A stretch of 64,000 bases of DNA from CAVWGP01 sp963754645 (GTDB lineage Bacteria; Pseudomonadota; Alphaproteobacteria; Bin65), in assembly GCA_963754645.1 (NCBI GenBank), contig CAVWGP010000012.1, positions 62,001 to 126,000 on the forward strand. Reading direction: 5' to 3'. Positions 55,476 to 64,000 of this stretch are shown piece after piece. The stretch's first letter is position 1; the number at the start of each line of letters is the position of its first letter. The translations under genes and the position numbers were made by a program. The notes under the pieces are model-generated. The model ran no database searches, had not been told where the DNA came from, and saw only the letters and a list, made by a program, of their open reading frames with translations.

Positions 55476-57540
55476 TTGAGCGCGCCAGCTGAAATCGGTC
55501 CGGGTGTCGCGGCGCGACGCGAGTTCGCAATCGGCACCGGCGCCACGCTGCTCGCCGTCGACGACCTCCATGTCGAATTTGTCCGTCCATCGGGCACCTT
55601 GCGCGCCGTCGAGGGCGTGAGTTTCGCCGTCGAGCCGGGCGAGGTCGTCGCCGTGGTCGGCGAATCGGGCTCGGGAAAATCGGTCACGGCGCTATCGATC
55701 ATGCGCCTGCTGCCGCGGGCGACCGGGCGGATCGCGCGCGGCCGCATCGCGTTCGAAGGCCGCAATCTTCTCGATCTCGACGACGAAGCGATGCGCGAAA
55801 TTCGCGGCCGCGATATAGCGATGATTTTTCAGGAGCCCATGACGTCGCTCAACCCGATCATGACGATCGGGCGGCAGATCGCCGAGCCGCTGCAAATTCA
55901 TCTCGGCATGGACGACGAGGCCGCGCGGCAACGCGCGCTCGATCTGCTGCGCCTGGTCGGTATTTCCGACGCGGAGCGGCGGCTGAGGCAATATCCGCAC
56001 CAATTCTCGGGCGGCATGCGGCAGCGCGTGATGATCGCCATCGGCCTTGCCTGCAACCCCAAGCTCCTCATCGCCGACGAGCCGACGACGGCACTCGACG
56101 TGACGATTCAGGCGCAAATCCTGGAATTGATGAAAGACCTGACGCGCCGCCTCAACATCGCCCTGATCCTCATCACGCACAATCTCGGCATCGTCGCGCG
56201 CTACGCCGATCGCGTCATCGTCATGTATGCGGGGCGCGTCGCCGAGCAGGGACCGGCCGACGCGATCTTCCACCGCCCGCGGCACCCCTACACGATGGGC
56301 CTGCTGCGCTCGGTGCCGCGGCTCGATCGGGCGCGCGTCGCCAAGCTCGCGACCATCGAAGGTCTGCCGCCGAACCTCGCCGCGCTGCCCGCAGGATGCC
56401 GCTTCGCCCCCCGCTGCCCGCACCGGATCGACGCCTGCGCCACCGAGCCCGCGTTGCTGCCCAGCGACACCGGCGGTTCTTCGGCTTGCATAAGAACGGC
56501 CGATATCGCCGCCGGCAAGCTCGCCTGGTCCGCCGAAGCCGCGAACGACGTAGCGCGCGTCGCGCAAGCGGCCGTTCCGCTTCTATCGGTGCGCAATCTC
56601 ACCAAGCACTTTCCGGTGCGTCTCGGGCTGCGCGGCGGTCGCGCCGCGGTGCGCGCGGTCGAGGATGTGAGCTTCGATATCGCCGCCGGCGAGACGGTCG
56701 GCCTAGTGGGCGAGTCAGGCTGCGGCAAGACCACGGTCGGCCGGCTCATTCTGCGCCTGGAGGCGCCGACTTCGGGCACGATTCGGTTCGAAGAGCGCGA
56801 TTTGCTCGGCGCCTCGGCGGCCGAGCTGAAGACGCTGCGGCGCAAGATCCAGGTGATCTTTCAGGATCCATACAGCTCGCTCAATCCGCGCATGACGGTG
56901 GCGCAGATCGTGGGCGAACCGCTCCAAGTCTATCGCATCGTGCCCGATGCGGCCGCCGCCAAGCGCCGGGTCCGCGAGCTGCTCGGCCAGGTCGGGCTCG
57001 CGCCGGAGATCGGCCGAGCGCTATCCGCATCAATTGTCGGGCGGTCAGCGGCAACGCATCGGCATCGCGCGCGCCCTGGCGATGGAGCCTGACTTCATCG
57101 TTTGCGACGAAGCGGTTTCCGCGCTCGATGTTTCGATCCAGGGCCAGATCATCAACCTGCTCGAAGACTTGCAGAAGCGCCATGGCCTCGCCTATCTGTT
57201 CATCGCGCACGATCTCGCCGTCGTGCGCCACATTGCGATGCGCGTCGTCGTGATGTATCTCGGCCGCGTCATGGAGATCGCGGATCGCGACACGCTCTAT
57301 CGCGAACCGCTGCATCCCTACACCAAGCTTTTGCTCGACGCCGCGCCGGTGCCGGACCCGACCGTCGAGAAACGCCGCACCCCGCAACTGATTCAAGGCG
57401 AGCTGCCAAGCCCGCTTGCGCCGCCCGCCGGATGCGTGTTCCATACGCGGTGCCCGATCGCCGGCCCCGAATGCCGTCACGAGGTACCCGCGCTGCGCGA
57501 AACGCGGCTTGGGCATAAAGTGGCCTGCCTCAAGGCGTAA
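55476..57540 (+). CDS. Fused dipeptide-type ABC transporter ATPase (two nucleotide-binding domains), frameshifted
   Basis: About 687 residues from a TTG near 55476 with one extra G near 57010. First domain: Walker A GESGSGKSV, signature FSGGMRQRVMIA, Walker B LLIADEPTTALD. Second: Walker A GESGCGKTT, then after the shift RYPHQLSGGQRQRIGIA, and Walker B VCDEAVSALDVS. Between them is the Cys-rich peptide-ABC motif FAPRCPHRIDAC, repeated at the end (FHTRCPIAGPEC). The DppD/DppF pair is thus one polypeptide. It powers uptake with the downstream SBP and two permeases. Confidence 0.9.
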
Positions 57541-57571
57541 GGCCCATAAAACGATTAAGGGAGAATGCTCC

Positions 57572-59149
57572 ATGCTGCGAGTTGCATTCGTTTCTCTCGC
57601 CTTGTCGGCCGGCCTGGCTTCGGTCCCGGCCGCCGCTCAATCGCCGAAACGCGGCGGCGAGTTGGTTTTCGCGATCAGCGCCGAAACGCCGCACTACGAT
57701 TGCCACGGCAGCGACACCTACGCGACCTTGCATTTCGCGGCGCCGTTCCATTCGACCCTGCTCAAGTTCAACCTCGAAAAGTATCCCGAGGTGATGGGCG
57801 ATCTCGCCGAAACCTGGACCGTTTCGCCCGATCTCAAGACCTACACCTTCAAGCTGCATCGCAATGTGTTGTTCCACGACGGCTCGGCGCTGACCTCCGA
57901 GGACGTCAAGGCGACCTACGAACGCCTGCGCAATCCGCCCGCCGGCGTCGTTTCGACCCGCAAGGCGACGTTCAACAACGTCGACACGATCGAGACGCCC
58001 GACGCGCAGACCGTCGTTTTCAAGATGAAGGCCGTCAACGCCGCGATGATCGAGCATTTCGCGAGCCCGTGGAACTGCGTCTACTCGGCCAAGAAACTTG
58101 CCCAGGACCCGAACGCGCCGAAAACCTCGATCCTCGGCACCGGGCCGTTCGAGTTCGTCGAGCACAGCAAGGGCAGCCACGTCACCGGCAAGCGCAACGC
58201 CAAATATTTCCGCCCGGGCCTGCCCTATCTCGACGGCTTCAAGGGCGTCTTCATGCTGCAGGCGGCGGCGATGCTGAACGCCTTGCAGGGCGCCCAAGTC
58301 CTGGCCGAGTTCCGCGGCATCTCGCCGGCGGAACGCGACCGGCTGACCCAAGCGATGGGCGACAAGCTGCGCACCGAGGAATCGAGCTGGACGCTCAATC
58401 TCCTCATCGTCTTCAACACGCAGAAAAAGCCGTTCGACGACGTGCGCGTGCGGCGCGCGCTCACCCTCGCGATCGACCGGTGGGGCGGCAGCCAGGGCCT
58501 GGCGCGAACCTCGACCTTGCGCGCCGTCGGCGGCGTCATCCGCCCCGGCTCGCCTTATGCGACGCCCGAGGCGGAGCTGGTCAAATTGCCGGGCTTTTCG
58601 AAGAACATCCAAGCGTCGCGCGAGGAGGCGCGGAAATTGCTGCGCGAGGCCGGCGTGCCGGACCTCAAGCTCGTGCTGCACAATCGCACCCTCGCGATGC
58701 CCTACACGCCGGCCGGCATTTTCGTCGTCGATCAATGGCGCCAGATCGGCGTCGCCGCCGAACACAAGCAATTCGAGACCTCGCCCTATCTCGCCGGCAT
58801 GTCGAGCGGCAGTTTCAACGTCGCCATCGACTTCTCGAATCTATTCATGGACGAACCGAGCCTGGGCCTCGCCAAGTTCGTTTCGGCCAGCCGCGCGCCC
58901 GAAAACCGCTCGCGCGCCGAGGACCGGGAACTCGACCGGCTGTTCGATCTTCAGGTTCGCGAGCTCGACCGCGCCAAGCGCATCGTGCACATCCAAGCCT
59001 TCGAAAAGCGCCTGTTCGAGCAGGCCTATCAAGTGCCGCTGCTGTGGTGGCACCGCATCGTGCCGACGCACAAGGCCGTCATGGGCTGGAAAATGTCGCC
59101 CAGCCACAATCTCGGCCAGGACCTCGGCGAGATTTGGCTCAATCAGTGA
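57572..59149 (+). CDS. ABC transporter substrate-binding protein, peptide/nickel (SBP_bac_5) type
   Basis: 525 residues. Signal peptide MLRVAFVSLALSAGLASVPAAA, then GGELVFAISAETPHYDCH and the family block TYTFKLHRNVLFHDGSALTSEDVKAT. A RBS-like GGGAG lies ahead of ATG 57572. It binds peptides or similar small solutes for the permeases at 59169 and 60132. Same transcript as the fused ATPase, 31 bases before. Confidence 0.92.
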   Translation: MLRVAFVSLALSAGLASVPAAAQSPKRGGELVFAISAETPHYDCHGSDTYATLHFAAPFHSTLLKFNLEKYPEVMGDLAETWTVSPDLKTYTFKLHRNVLFHDGSALTSEDVKATYERLRNPPAGVVSTRKATFNNVDTIETPDAQTVVFKMKAVNAAMIEHFASPWNCVYSAKKLAQDPNAPKTSILGTGPFEFVEHSKGSHVTGKRNAKYFRPGLPYLDGFKGVFMLQAAAMLNALQGAQVLAEFRGISPAERDRLTQAMGDKLRTEESSWTLNLLIVFNTQKKPFDDVRVRRALTLAIDRWGGSQGLARTSTLRAVGGVIRPGSPYATPEAELVKLPGFSKNIQASREEARKLLREAGVPDLKLVLHNRTLAMPYTPAGIFVVDQWRQIGVAAEHKQFETSPYLAGMSSGSFNVAIDFSNLFMDEPSLGLAKFVSASRAPENRSRAEDRELDRLFDLQVRELDRAKRIVHIQAFEKRLFEQAYQVPLLWWHRIVPTHKAVMGWKMSPSHNLGQDLGEIWLNQ

Positions 59150-59168
59150 GCGAACGCGGCGCGGCGTA

Positions 59169-60122
59169 ATGCTGCGTTACACGATCCACCGCGTGCTGCT
59201 GATGATTCCGACCCTGATCGGGGTCGCCGTCCTGGTATTCTTCATGCTCCGCGTCGTGCCCGGCGACGTGGTCGAGGTCAAGCTGCGCGGCGACGGCGGC
59301 TCGGTTTCGCAGGAAACCATCGAGATGGAGCGCAAGCGGCTCGGCCTCGACAAGCCGCTGCACGTGCAATTCGGCCAATGGATGGTGGGCTTGGCGACGC
59401 TCGACCTGGGCCGCTCGATGTGGACCGAGCGGCCGGTGGTCAGCGAAATCGGCGCGCGCCTCGAACTTTCGATGCAAGTCGCGATCATGGCGACGATCGT
59501 CGCCGTCTTGATCGCGATACCGCTCGGCACTGTTGCGGCGTTGTGGCGCGATACCTGGGTCGACTATGTCGTTCGCCTCGTGACCATCGCCGGCCTCGCC
59601 GTGCCGTCGTTCTGGCTCGGCATGCTGATCATGATCGGGCTGCTGACGTTTTTCAATTGGTTGCCGCCGATCACTTACACGCCGATCTACCGCGATCCTG
59701 TCGCCAACCTCACCCAGCTCGTATGGCCCGCGGCCGCCGTCGGCTACCGCTACGCCGCCGTGGTCGCGCGCATGGTGCGTTCGTCGCTGCTCGAAGTGCT
59801 GAGCGAGGATTTTATCCGCACGGCGCGCGCCAAGGGCGTTTACGAGAAAATCGTGGTCTCGCGCCACGCCCTGCGCAACGCGCTGTTGCCGGCGATCACC
59901 GTCATCGGCCTCGAATTCGCCTTTCTCATCGGCGGCCTCGTCGTCACCGAACAGGTTTTCAATCTCAACGGTATCGGCAAACTTTTCGTCCAGAGCGTAT
60001 CGCGCAATGATTTCACGCTGATCCAAGGCATGGTGATGCTGATCGCCCTGATTTATGTGCTGGTCAATCTCGGCGTCGACCTGCTCTATGCCGCGCTCGA
60101 TCCGCGCATCCGCTATCGTTGA
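59169..60122 (+). CDS. ABC transporter permease, DppB type
   Basis: 317 residues with six hydrophobic helices. N-terminal LLMIPTLIGVAVLVFFMLRVVPGD and the EAA-like loop VLSEDFIRTARAKGVYEKIVVSRHALRNALLP identify the DppB/OppB half. It forms the membrane pore with the next protein. The ATG at 59169 lies 19 bases after the SBP stop. Confidence 0.93.
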   Translation: MLRYTIHRVLLMIPTLIGVAVLVFFMLRVVPGDVVEVKLRGDGGSVSQETIEMERKRLGLDKPLHVQFGQWMVGLATLDLGRSMWTERPVVSEIGARLELSMQVAIMATIVAVLIAIPLGTVAALWRDTWVDYVVRLVTIAGLAVPSFWLGMLIMIGLLTFFNWLPPITYTPIYRDPVANLTQLVWPAAAVGYRYAAVVARMVRSSLLEVLSEDFIRTARAKGVYEKIVVSRHALRNALLPAITVIGLEFAFLIGGLVVTEQVFNLNGIGKLFVQSVSRNDFTLIQGMVMLIALIYVLVNLGVDLLYAALDPRIRYR

Positions 60123-60131
60123 GCCGCCGCC

Positions 60132-61019
60132 ATGACAACGTCCGCCGCCGCCCCGACGATCCGCCGCCCGCGCCCGGTCCTTGTCGAATTCTGCCGGCAG
60201 CAGCCGCTGGGCGCCGTGAGCCTCGCCGTCATTCTCGTCATGCTGTTGGCGGGAATTTTCTGCGAGCGCCTCGCGCCCTACGATCCGCTACAGATCGATT
60301 TCGGCGCCATCCTCGCGGCGCCAAGCTGGCAGCACTGGGCCGGCACCGACGCCTTCGGCCGCGATATCTTCTCGCGCCTCGTCTATGGTGCGCGGACGGC
60401 GCTCGTCATCGGCTTTCTGTCGTCGTTCATCGGTTCGACCCTGGGCGCCGCGCTCGGCGCGACCTCGGCCTATTTCGGCGGCCGCATCGATAGCGCGATC
60501 CAGCGCCTCGTCGACATTCTGCTCGCCTTCCCGATCATCGTCTTGGCCCTCGTCGTCGTCGCCGTGCTCGGAAAGTTCTTGCTCCTCGGCATCGACATGA
60601 ATCTCGTGGTCGCCATCGCGATCCCGATCGTGCCCAAGGTCGCGCGCGTCGTGCGCGCGGCGGCGCTGTCGGTGCGCGCCATGCCCTATATCGACGCGGC
60701 GCGCGCCGCGGGTTATTCGCATCGCCGCATCGTCCTGCGTCACATGGCGCCGAATTTGACCGCGCCCTACCTCATCATGCTGACGGCCTATATCGCCCAG
60801 GCCATCCTCCTTGAGGCCTCGCTCTCGTTCCTCGGTCTCGGCGTCACCGAGCCAACTCCGGCTTGGGGCCTGATGCTGTCGGGCAACGCCGCCGACTTTT
60901 TCCGCGAGGCGCCGTGGCTGATATTGTTTCCCGGTCTCGCCATCAGCCTCGCGGTCTTCGCCTTCAACCTGTTCGGCGACGCGCTGCGCGATTGGCTCGA
61001 TCCGAAATTCAAGGCCTGA
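60132..61019 (+). CDS. ABC transporter permease, DppC type
   Basis: 295 residues, six helices. The DppC-type N-terminus is followed by AGTDAFGRDIFSRLVYGAR and the EAA loop PYIDAARAAGYSHRRIVLRHMAPN. Partner of the DppB-type permease, 9 bases earlier. Completes the transporter ATPase-SBP-permease-permease, an unusual order in which the fused ATPase comes first. Confidence 0.94.
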   Translation: MTTSAAAPTIRRPRPVLVEFCRQQPLGAVSLAVILVMLLAGIFCERLAPYDPLQIDFGAILAAPSWQHWAGTDAFGRDIFSRLVYGARTALVIGFLSSFIGSTLGAALGATSAYFGGRIDSAIQRLVDILLAFPIIVLALVVVAVLGKFLLLGIDMNLVVAIAIPIVPKVARVVRAAALSVRAMPYIDAARAAGYSHRRIVLRHMAPNLTAPYLIMLTAYIAQAILLEASLSFLGLGVTEPTPAWGLMLSGNAADFFREAPWLILFPGLAISLAVFAFNLFGDALRDWLDPKFKA

Positions 61020-61075
61020 GTGAGCGCCGCGCCCCTCGCCATGCCGATTTCCTCATTTCCTCCCGGTGCGGTTCC

Positions 61076-62050
61076 ATGACCTACGGTCTTTACCTGGCCG
61101 CCGTCTTCATTTTCTTCGGTCAGGGCCTGGCGATGCCGCTGATCCTGGTCGCCTCGGGCCTGTTCCTGTGGCGGCATTCGAGGCGGGCCGCCGGGCTCCG
61201 CGCGGACATGAAACAGGATGAAGGCGGAAAAAAATCCGCCGCCGGAAGCATCAACGCCCTTATCGGCGCCCTTCCCCGCTTCAAGCCGCTCAATTGCGCC
61301 GGCTGCGGCTCCGGTGTGCTGTTGCGGACCGACGCGACACTCTGCCCGAGTTGCGGGACGCGCGGTCCGTTGCCCGAGGACTACGCCAAAGCGGCATCGC
61401 TCAATTCGAAACTGAAACCGCTGACGGCAAGCGCCCAGCGCAATTGGCGCGCGGCGAATATCCTGTCGTTCCCCGCCCTGCGATGGATTTTCACGGCGCT
61501 GATATTCGGCGAACCATTGCTGTTCGGCGCCGTCCTGGTCGGGAGTGACGAATTCTCCAAGGCGGGAACGCCCATCGACACGCTGCTGCGGGCGCTCGGC
61601 AAGAACGGCGAACTGATTGTCGGGATGTTGGCCCTGGTCGGCTTCGTCATCTGGATGATTCTGTTCATTCTCCTGGCCGGATTGAGCAAGGGTCTGCGCC
61701 GGAAACTGCCCGCTGTCCCGGTGTTCAAGAGCGCGGCCCGCGCGCGCGAGACGGCGAATTGCCAAGCTTGCGGCGGCGCGATCGAATATGAAACCGGAAA
61801 AATCGCCAGCCTTTGCAGCTACTGTCACGTGGAAAACTTTCGCGCGCAGATTGCCCGCCGCGAGCGTGTCGAAGCGGAGGTGAAGGTCAGCGGCATCCGG
61901 TCGGTGCTATTCGGCGCCATGGAGATCATCGAGGATTTCGTGTCGAACGTGTTCATCATTTTCCTGATACTTTTCGGACTGCCGGTCCTGTTCGCGGCAA
62001 TCGCCTATCCGATTCACCTGCTTGGAAACTTGTTCGATCGCATCTGGTAA
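61076..62050 (+). CDS. Membrane protein with two zinc-ribbon segments, unknown
   Basis: 324 residues. An N-terminal helix (about 5-30) is followed by a ribbon with CAGC and CPSC (residues about 80-103), two central helices (about 155-175 and 190-215), a second ribbon with CQAC and CSYC (about 235-258), and a C-terminal hydrophobic region (about 290-320). I know no family with this layout. It is 56 bases after the permease gene and 140 before the CBS gene, all on one strand. It might be a metal-sensing or protein-assembly factor in the membrane; pure inference. Confidence 0.75.
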   Translation: MTYGLYLAAVFIFFGQGLAMPLILVASGLFLWRHSRRAAGLRADMKQDEGGKKSAAGSINALIGALPRFKPLNCAGCGSGVLLRTDATLCPSCGTRGPLPEDYAKAASLNSKLKPLTASAQRNWRAANILSFPALRWIFTALIFGEPLLFGAVLVGSDEFSKAGTPIDTLLRALGKNGELIVGMLALVGFVIWMILFILLAGLSKGLRRKLPAVPVFKSAARARETANCQACGGAIEYETGKIASLCSYCHVENFRAQIARRERVEAEVKVSGIRSVLFGAMEIIEDFVSNVFIIFLILFGLPVLFAAIAYPIHLLGNLFDRIW

Positions 62051-62190
62051 GCGGCGGCAATCGCCATGTTTCGTCGCGTGCGGATGGACACGCCGATTGG
62101 TTCGGATCAAGCCGGCCCGTCGGTCCGCGACGCGCGGGACGGCCGATGTCGGCCCTTCGCCTTTTCGCGGCGGCGGGCTATCTTCGGCCG

Positions 62191-63588
62191 ATGAACAAGC
62201 TCTCCGCCATGACCGGGACGCCCGAGGCCCGGTCTTCCCTCGCCCTGATCGGCAACACGCCGATTATCGAGGTCACCAAGCTCGATGCCGGGCCGTGCCG
62301 GCTGTTCCTCAAGCTCGAGAGCCAGAATCCCGGCGGCTCGATCAAGGACCGCATCGGCCTTTCGATGATCGAGGCGGCGGAGCGCGACGGCAGCCTCAAG
62401 CCCGGCGGCACGATCGTCGAGGCCACGGCGGGCAATACCGGCCTCGCCCTTGCCTTCGTCGGCGCGCAGAAGGGTTACAAGATCGTCCTCGTCATCCCCG
62501 ACAAAATGAGCCAGGAGAAGATCCAGCACCTTCGCGCGCTCGGCGCCGAGGTGCGCCTGACCCGCTCCGATGTCGGCAAGGGTCACCCGGAATATTATCA
62601 AGACATCGCCGAGCGCCTCGGCCGCGAAATGCCCGGCGCCTGGTGGGCCAATCAATTCGGCAATCCGGCGAACGCCCTCGCGCACGAAAAAACCACCGGC
62701 CCGGAAATCTGGACGCAGATGTTCGGCAAGGTCGACGCCGTCGTCGCCGGCGTCGGCTCGGGCGGAACCATCTCCGGCCTCGCCCGCTTTTTCGAGCGCG
62801 TGTCGCCGGCGACCAAGATCGTGCTCGCCGATCCCGAAGGCTCGATCGTGACGCACTACGTCAAGACCAAGGAAATCAAGCGCGAAGTCGGCTCGTGGCT
62901 CGTCGAGGGCATCGGCGAGGATTTCATTCCGCCGGTGTGCGATGTCAGCCGCGTCAGCGAGGCCTATTCGATCCCCGACGCGGAAAGCTTCGCGACGGCG
63001 CGCCGCTTGTTGAGGGAGGAAGGCATTTTCGCCGGCTCTTCGACCGGGACGCTGATCGCCGCCGCGCTGCGCTATTGCCGCTCGCGCACCGCGCCCGAGC
63101 GCGTCGTCACCTTCGTGTGCGACAGCGGCAACAAATATCTCTCGAAAATGTACAATGACGGCTGGATGGCCGATCAGGGCTTCATCGAGCGGCCGAACCG
63201 CGGCGATCTTTCCGATCTGATTTCGCGCCGCTTCGCCGACCGCACCGTCGTGACCGCGGGCCCCAACGAGCCGCTGGCCGCCGCCTTCACGCGCATGAAA
63301 ATGTCCGATGTCTCGCAGCTCCCGGTGATGGAGAACGAGCGCGTCGTCGGCATTCTCGACGAGTCCGACATTCTGTTGGCGGTGTCGGAGAACGAACGGC
63401 GCTTTTCCGAACCGGTGCGCGGCGCGATGAGTACGCGCATCGAGACGATCGCGCCGGATGCGCCGCTCGACCGCCTGCTGCGCATCTTCGCCCGCGACCA
63501 CGTCGCGATCGTCATCGACGGCGAGCGCTTTCTCGGCCTGATCACGCGCATCGACTTGCTCAACTACTTGCGGCGGAAAATCAAATGA
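62191..63588 (+). CDS. Cystathionine beta-synthase (with CBS-domain pair)
   Basis: 465 residues. PLP enzyme core of the O-acetylserine sulfhydrylase/CBS class: Schiff-base Lys in QNPGGSIKDRIGLS, cofactor loop in VEATAGNTGLALAF and GSGGTISGLA. C-terminal about 120 residues form two CBS domains (LSDLISRRFADRTVV..., DESDILLAV, RGAMSTRIETIAPDAPLDRLL). It condenses serine with homocysteine to cystathionine (or related beta replacement). The stop overlaps by four bases the start of the next enzyme: reverse transsulfuration operon. Confidence 0.92.
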   Translation: MNKLSAMTGTPEARSSLALIGNTPIIEVTKLDAGPCRLFLKLESQNPGGSIKDRIGLSMIEAAERDGSLKPGGTIVEATAGNTGLALAFVGAQKGYKIVLVIPDKMSQEKIQHLRALGAEVRLTRSDVGKGHPEYYQDIAERLGREMPGAWWANQFGNPANALAHEKTTGPEIWTQMFGKVDAVVAGVGSGGTISGLARFFERVSPATKIVLADPEGSIVTHYVKTKEIKREVGSWLVEGIGEDFIPPVCDVSRVSEAYSIPDAESFATARRLLREEGIFAGSSTGTLIAAALRYCRSRTAPERVVTFVCDSGNKYLSKMYNDGWMADQGFIERPNRGDLSDLISRRFADRTVVTAGPNEPLAAAFTRMKMSDVSQLPVMENERVVGILDESDILLAVSENERRFSEPVRGAMSTRIETIAPDAPLDRLLRIFARDHVAIVIDGERFLGLITRIDLLNYLRRKIK

Positions 63589-64000
63589 CGGCCAAGTCCG
63601 ACAATCTCGCCTTCGCGACCCGCTGCATCCACGCCGGCCAGGCGCCCGATCCGACGACGGGCGCGATCATGCCGCCGATCTACGCGACGTCGACCTACGT
63701 GCAGGACTCGCCCGGCGTCCACAAGGGCTACGAATATTCGCGCACTCACAATCCGACACGCTTCGCCTATGAGCGCTGCATCGCGAGCCTCGAAAGCGGC
63801 GCGCACGGCTTCGCCTTCGCTTCGGGCATGGCGGCGACGGCGACGATCCTCGAACTGCTCGACGCCGGCAGCCACATCGTCGCGATGGACGATCTCTACG
63901 GCGGCACGCGCCGCCTGTTTGCCCGCGTGCGGCAACGCACGGCGGGGCTCGATGTCACCTACGCCGATCTCTCATCGCCCGGCGCGCTCGCCAAGGCGGT
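63585..64000 (+). CDS. Cys/Met metabolism PLP enzyme (cystathionine gamma-lyase/synthase), cut by window end
   Basis: 138 residues visible. FATRCIHAGQAPDPTTGAIM, PIYATSTYVQ, YEYSRTHNPTR and SGMAATATILELLDAGSHIV belong to the class of cystathionine gamma-synthase, gamma-lyase and O-acetylhomoserine sulfhydrylase. Next to CBS the likeliest role is cystathionine gamma-lyase, giving cysteine. Translation is coupled through the ATGA overlap at 63585. Confidence 0.9.
   Translation, partial: MTAKSDNLAFATRCIHAGQAPDPTTGAIMPPIYATSTYVQDSPGVHKGYEYSRTHNPTRFAYERCIASLESGAHGFAFASGMAATATILELLDAGSHIVAMDDLYGGTRRLFARVRQRTAGLDVTYADLSSPGALAKA

Overview
The window reads as a high-GC chromosomal segment from an alphaproteobacterium, probably a soil or water lineage near Rhodospirillales (an inference; no rRNA is present). 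The pointers are an Rrf2-led SUF operon (sufBCDS, a SufU-type scaffold, SufT, an A-type carrier and a ferredoxin), an RpoH-type sigma factor carrying the RpoH box, a DUF3971/AsmA-like giant next to tyrS and glnE, an RNase E with a long acidic insertion in its S1 domain, and a CBS/cystathionine gamma-lyase pair. No rRNA, tRNA, CRISPR array or recognisable transposase was seen.

Layout. 1-3.4 kb looks accessory: a truncated Toprim primase, a gene-poor 0.6 kb with hairpins and a gene remnant, and a TPR-containing Ser/Thr kinase bracketed by an 86-bp direct repeat of the 3' end of a MarR gene. 3.2-5.2 kb: the MarR regulator diverges from an RpoH-like sigma factor followed by a rhodanese; three copies of a palindrome lie on the shared control region. 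5.3-10.8 kb: two tandem secreted paralogues of unknown function, a ferritin-like protein, a MaoC-type protein, and a four-gene run (membrane protein, methyltransferase, DsbA-fold isomerase, small membrane protein). 10.8-18.4 kb: acyl-CoA synthetase, alpha/beta hydrolase, two MetE-core-like proteins around an orphan amino-acid-type binding protein, and a thioesterase. 18.4-25.6 kb: the SUF operon, tightly overlapped. 25.6-31.3 kb: DUF2225-like and DUF2272 proteins, a gamma-glutamyltransferase, IscS and CysE. 31.5-42.5 kb: hydrolase, tyrS, DUF3971 protein, glnE, bcp, GYD and DUF455 proteins, an SDR and a small secreted protein. 42.5-54.6 kb: prfB with its programmed frameshift, PBP1A, a cell-wall amidase, RNase E, a CHAD protein, an aminotransferase and an M48 protease. 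54.6-64 kb: a DsbA-like protein, a dipeptide-type ABC transporter, a zinc-ribbon membrane protein, and reverse transsulfuration enzymes running off the edge.

How the genes fit together. Sulfur is a recurrent theme: CysE and CBS/CGL make or interconvert cysteine, gamma-glutamyltransferase may release it from glutathione, IscS and SufS mobilise its sulfur, and SUF builds Fe-S clusters under an Rrf2 regulator. The amidase, PBP1A and prfB lie in one direction, with RNase E divergent.

Quality caveat. Six otherwise intact genes (primase, a MetE-like gene with two breaks, gamma-glutamyltransferase, glnE, M48 protease, fused ABC ATPase), and possibly the MaoC gene, are broken by single extra bases. 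All are in the +1 direction and mostly at short G/C runs. This looks like residual sequencing error rather than gene decay. The prfB shift is the exception and is a genuine programmed frameshift.
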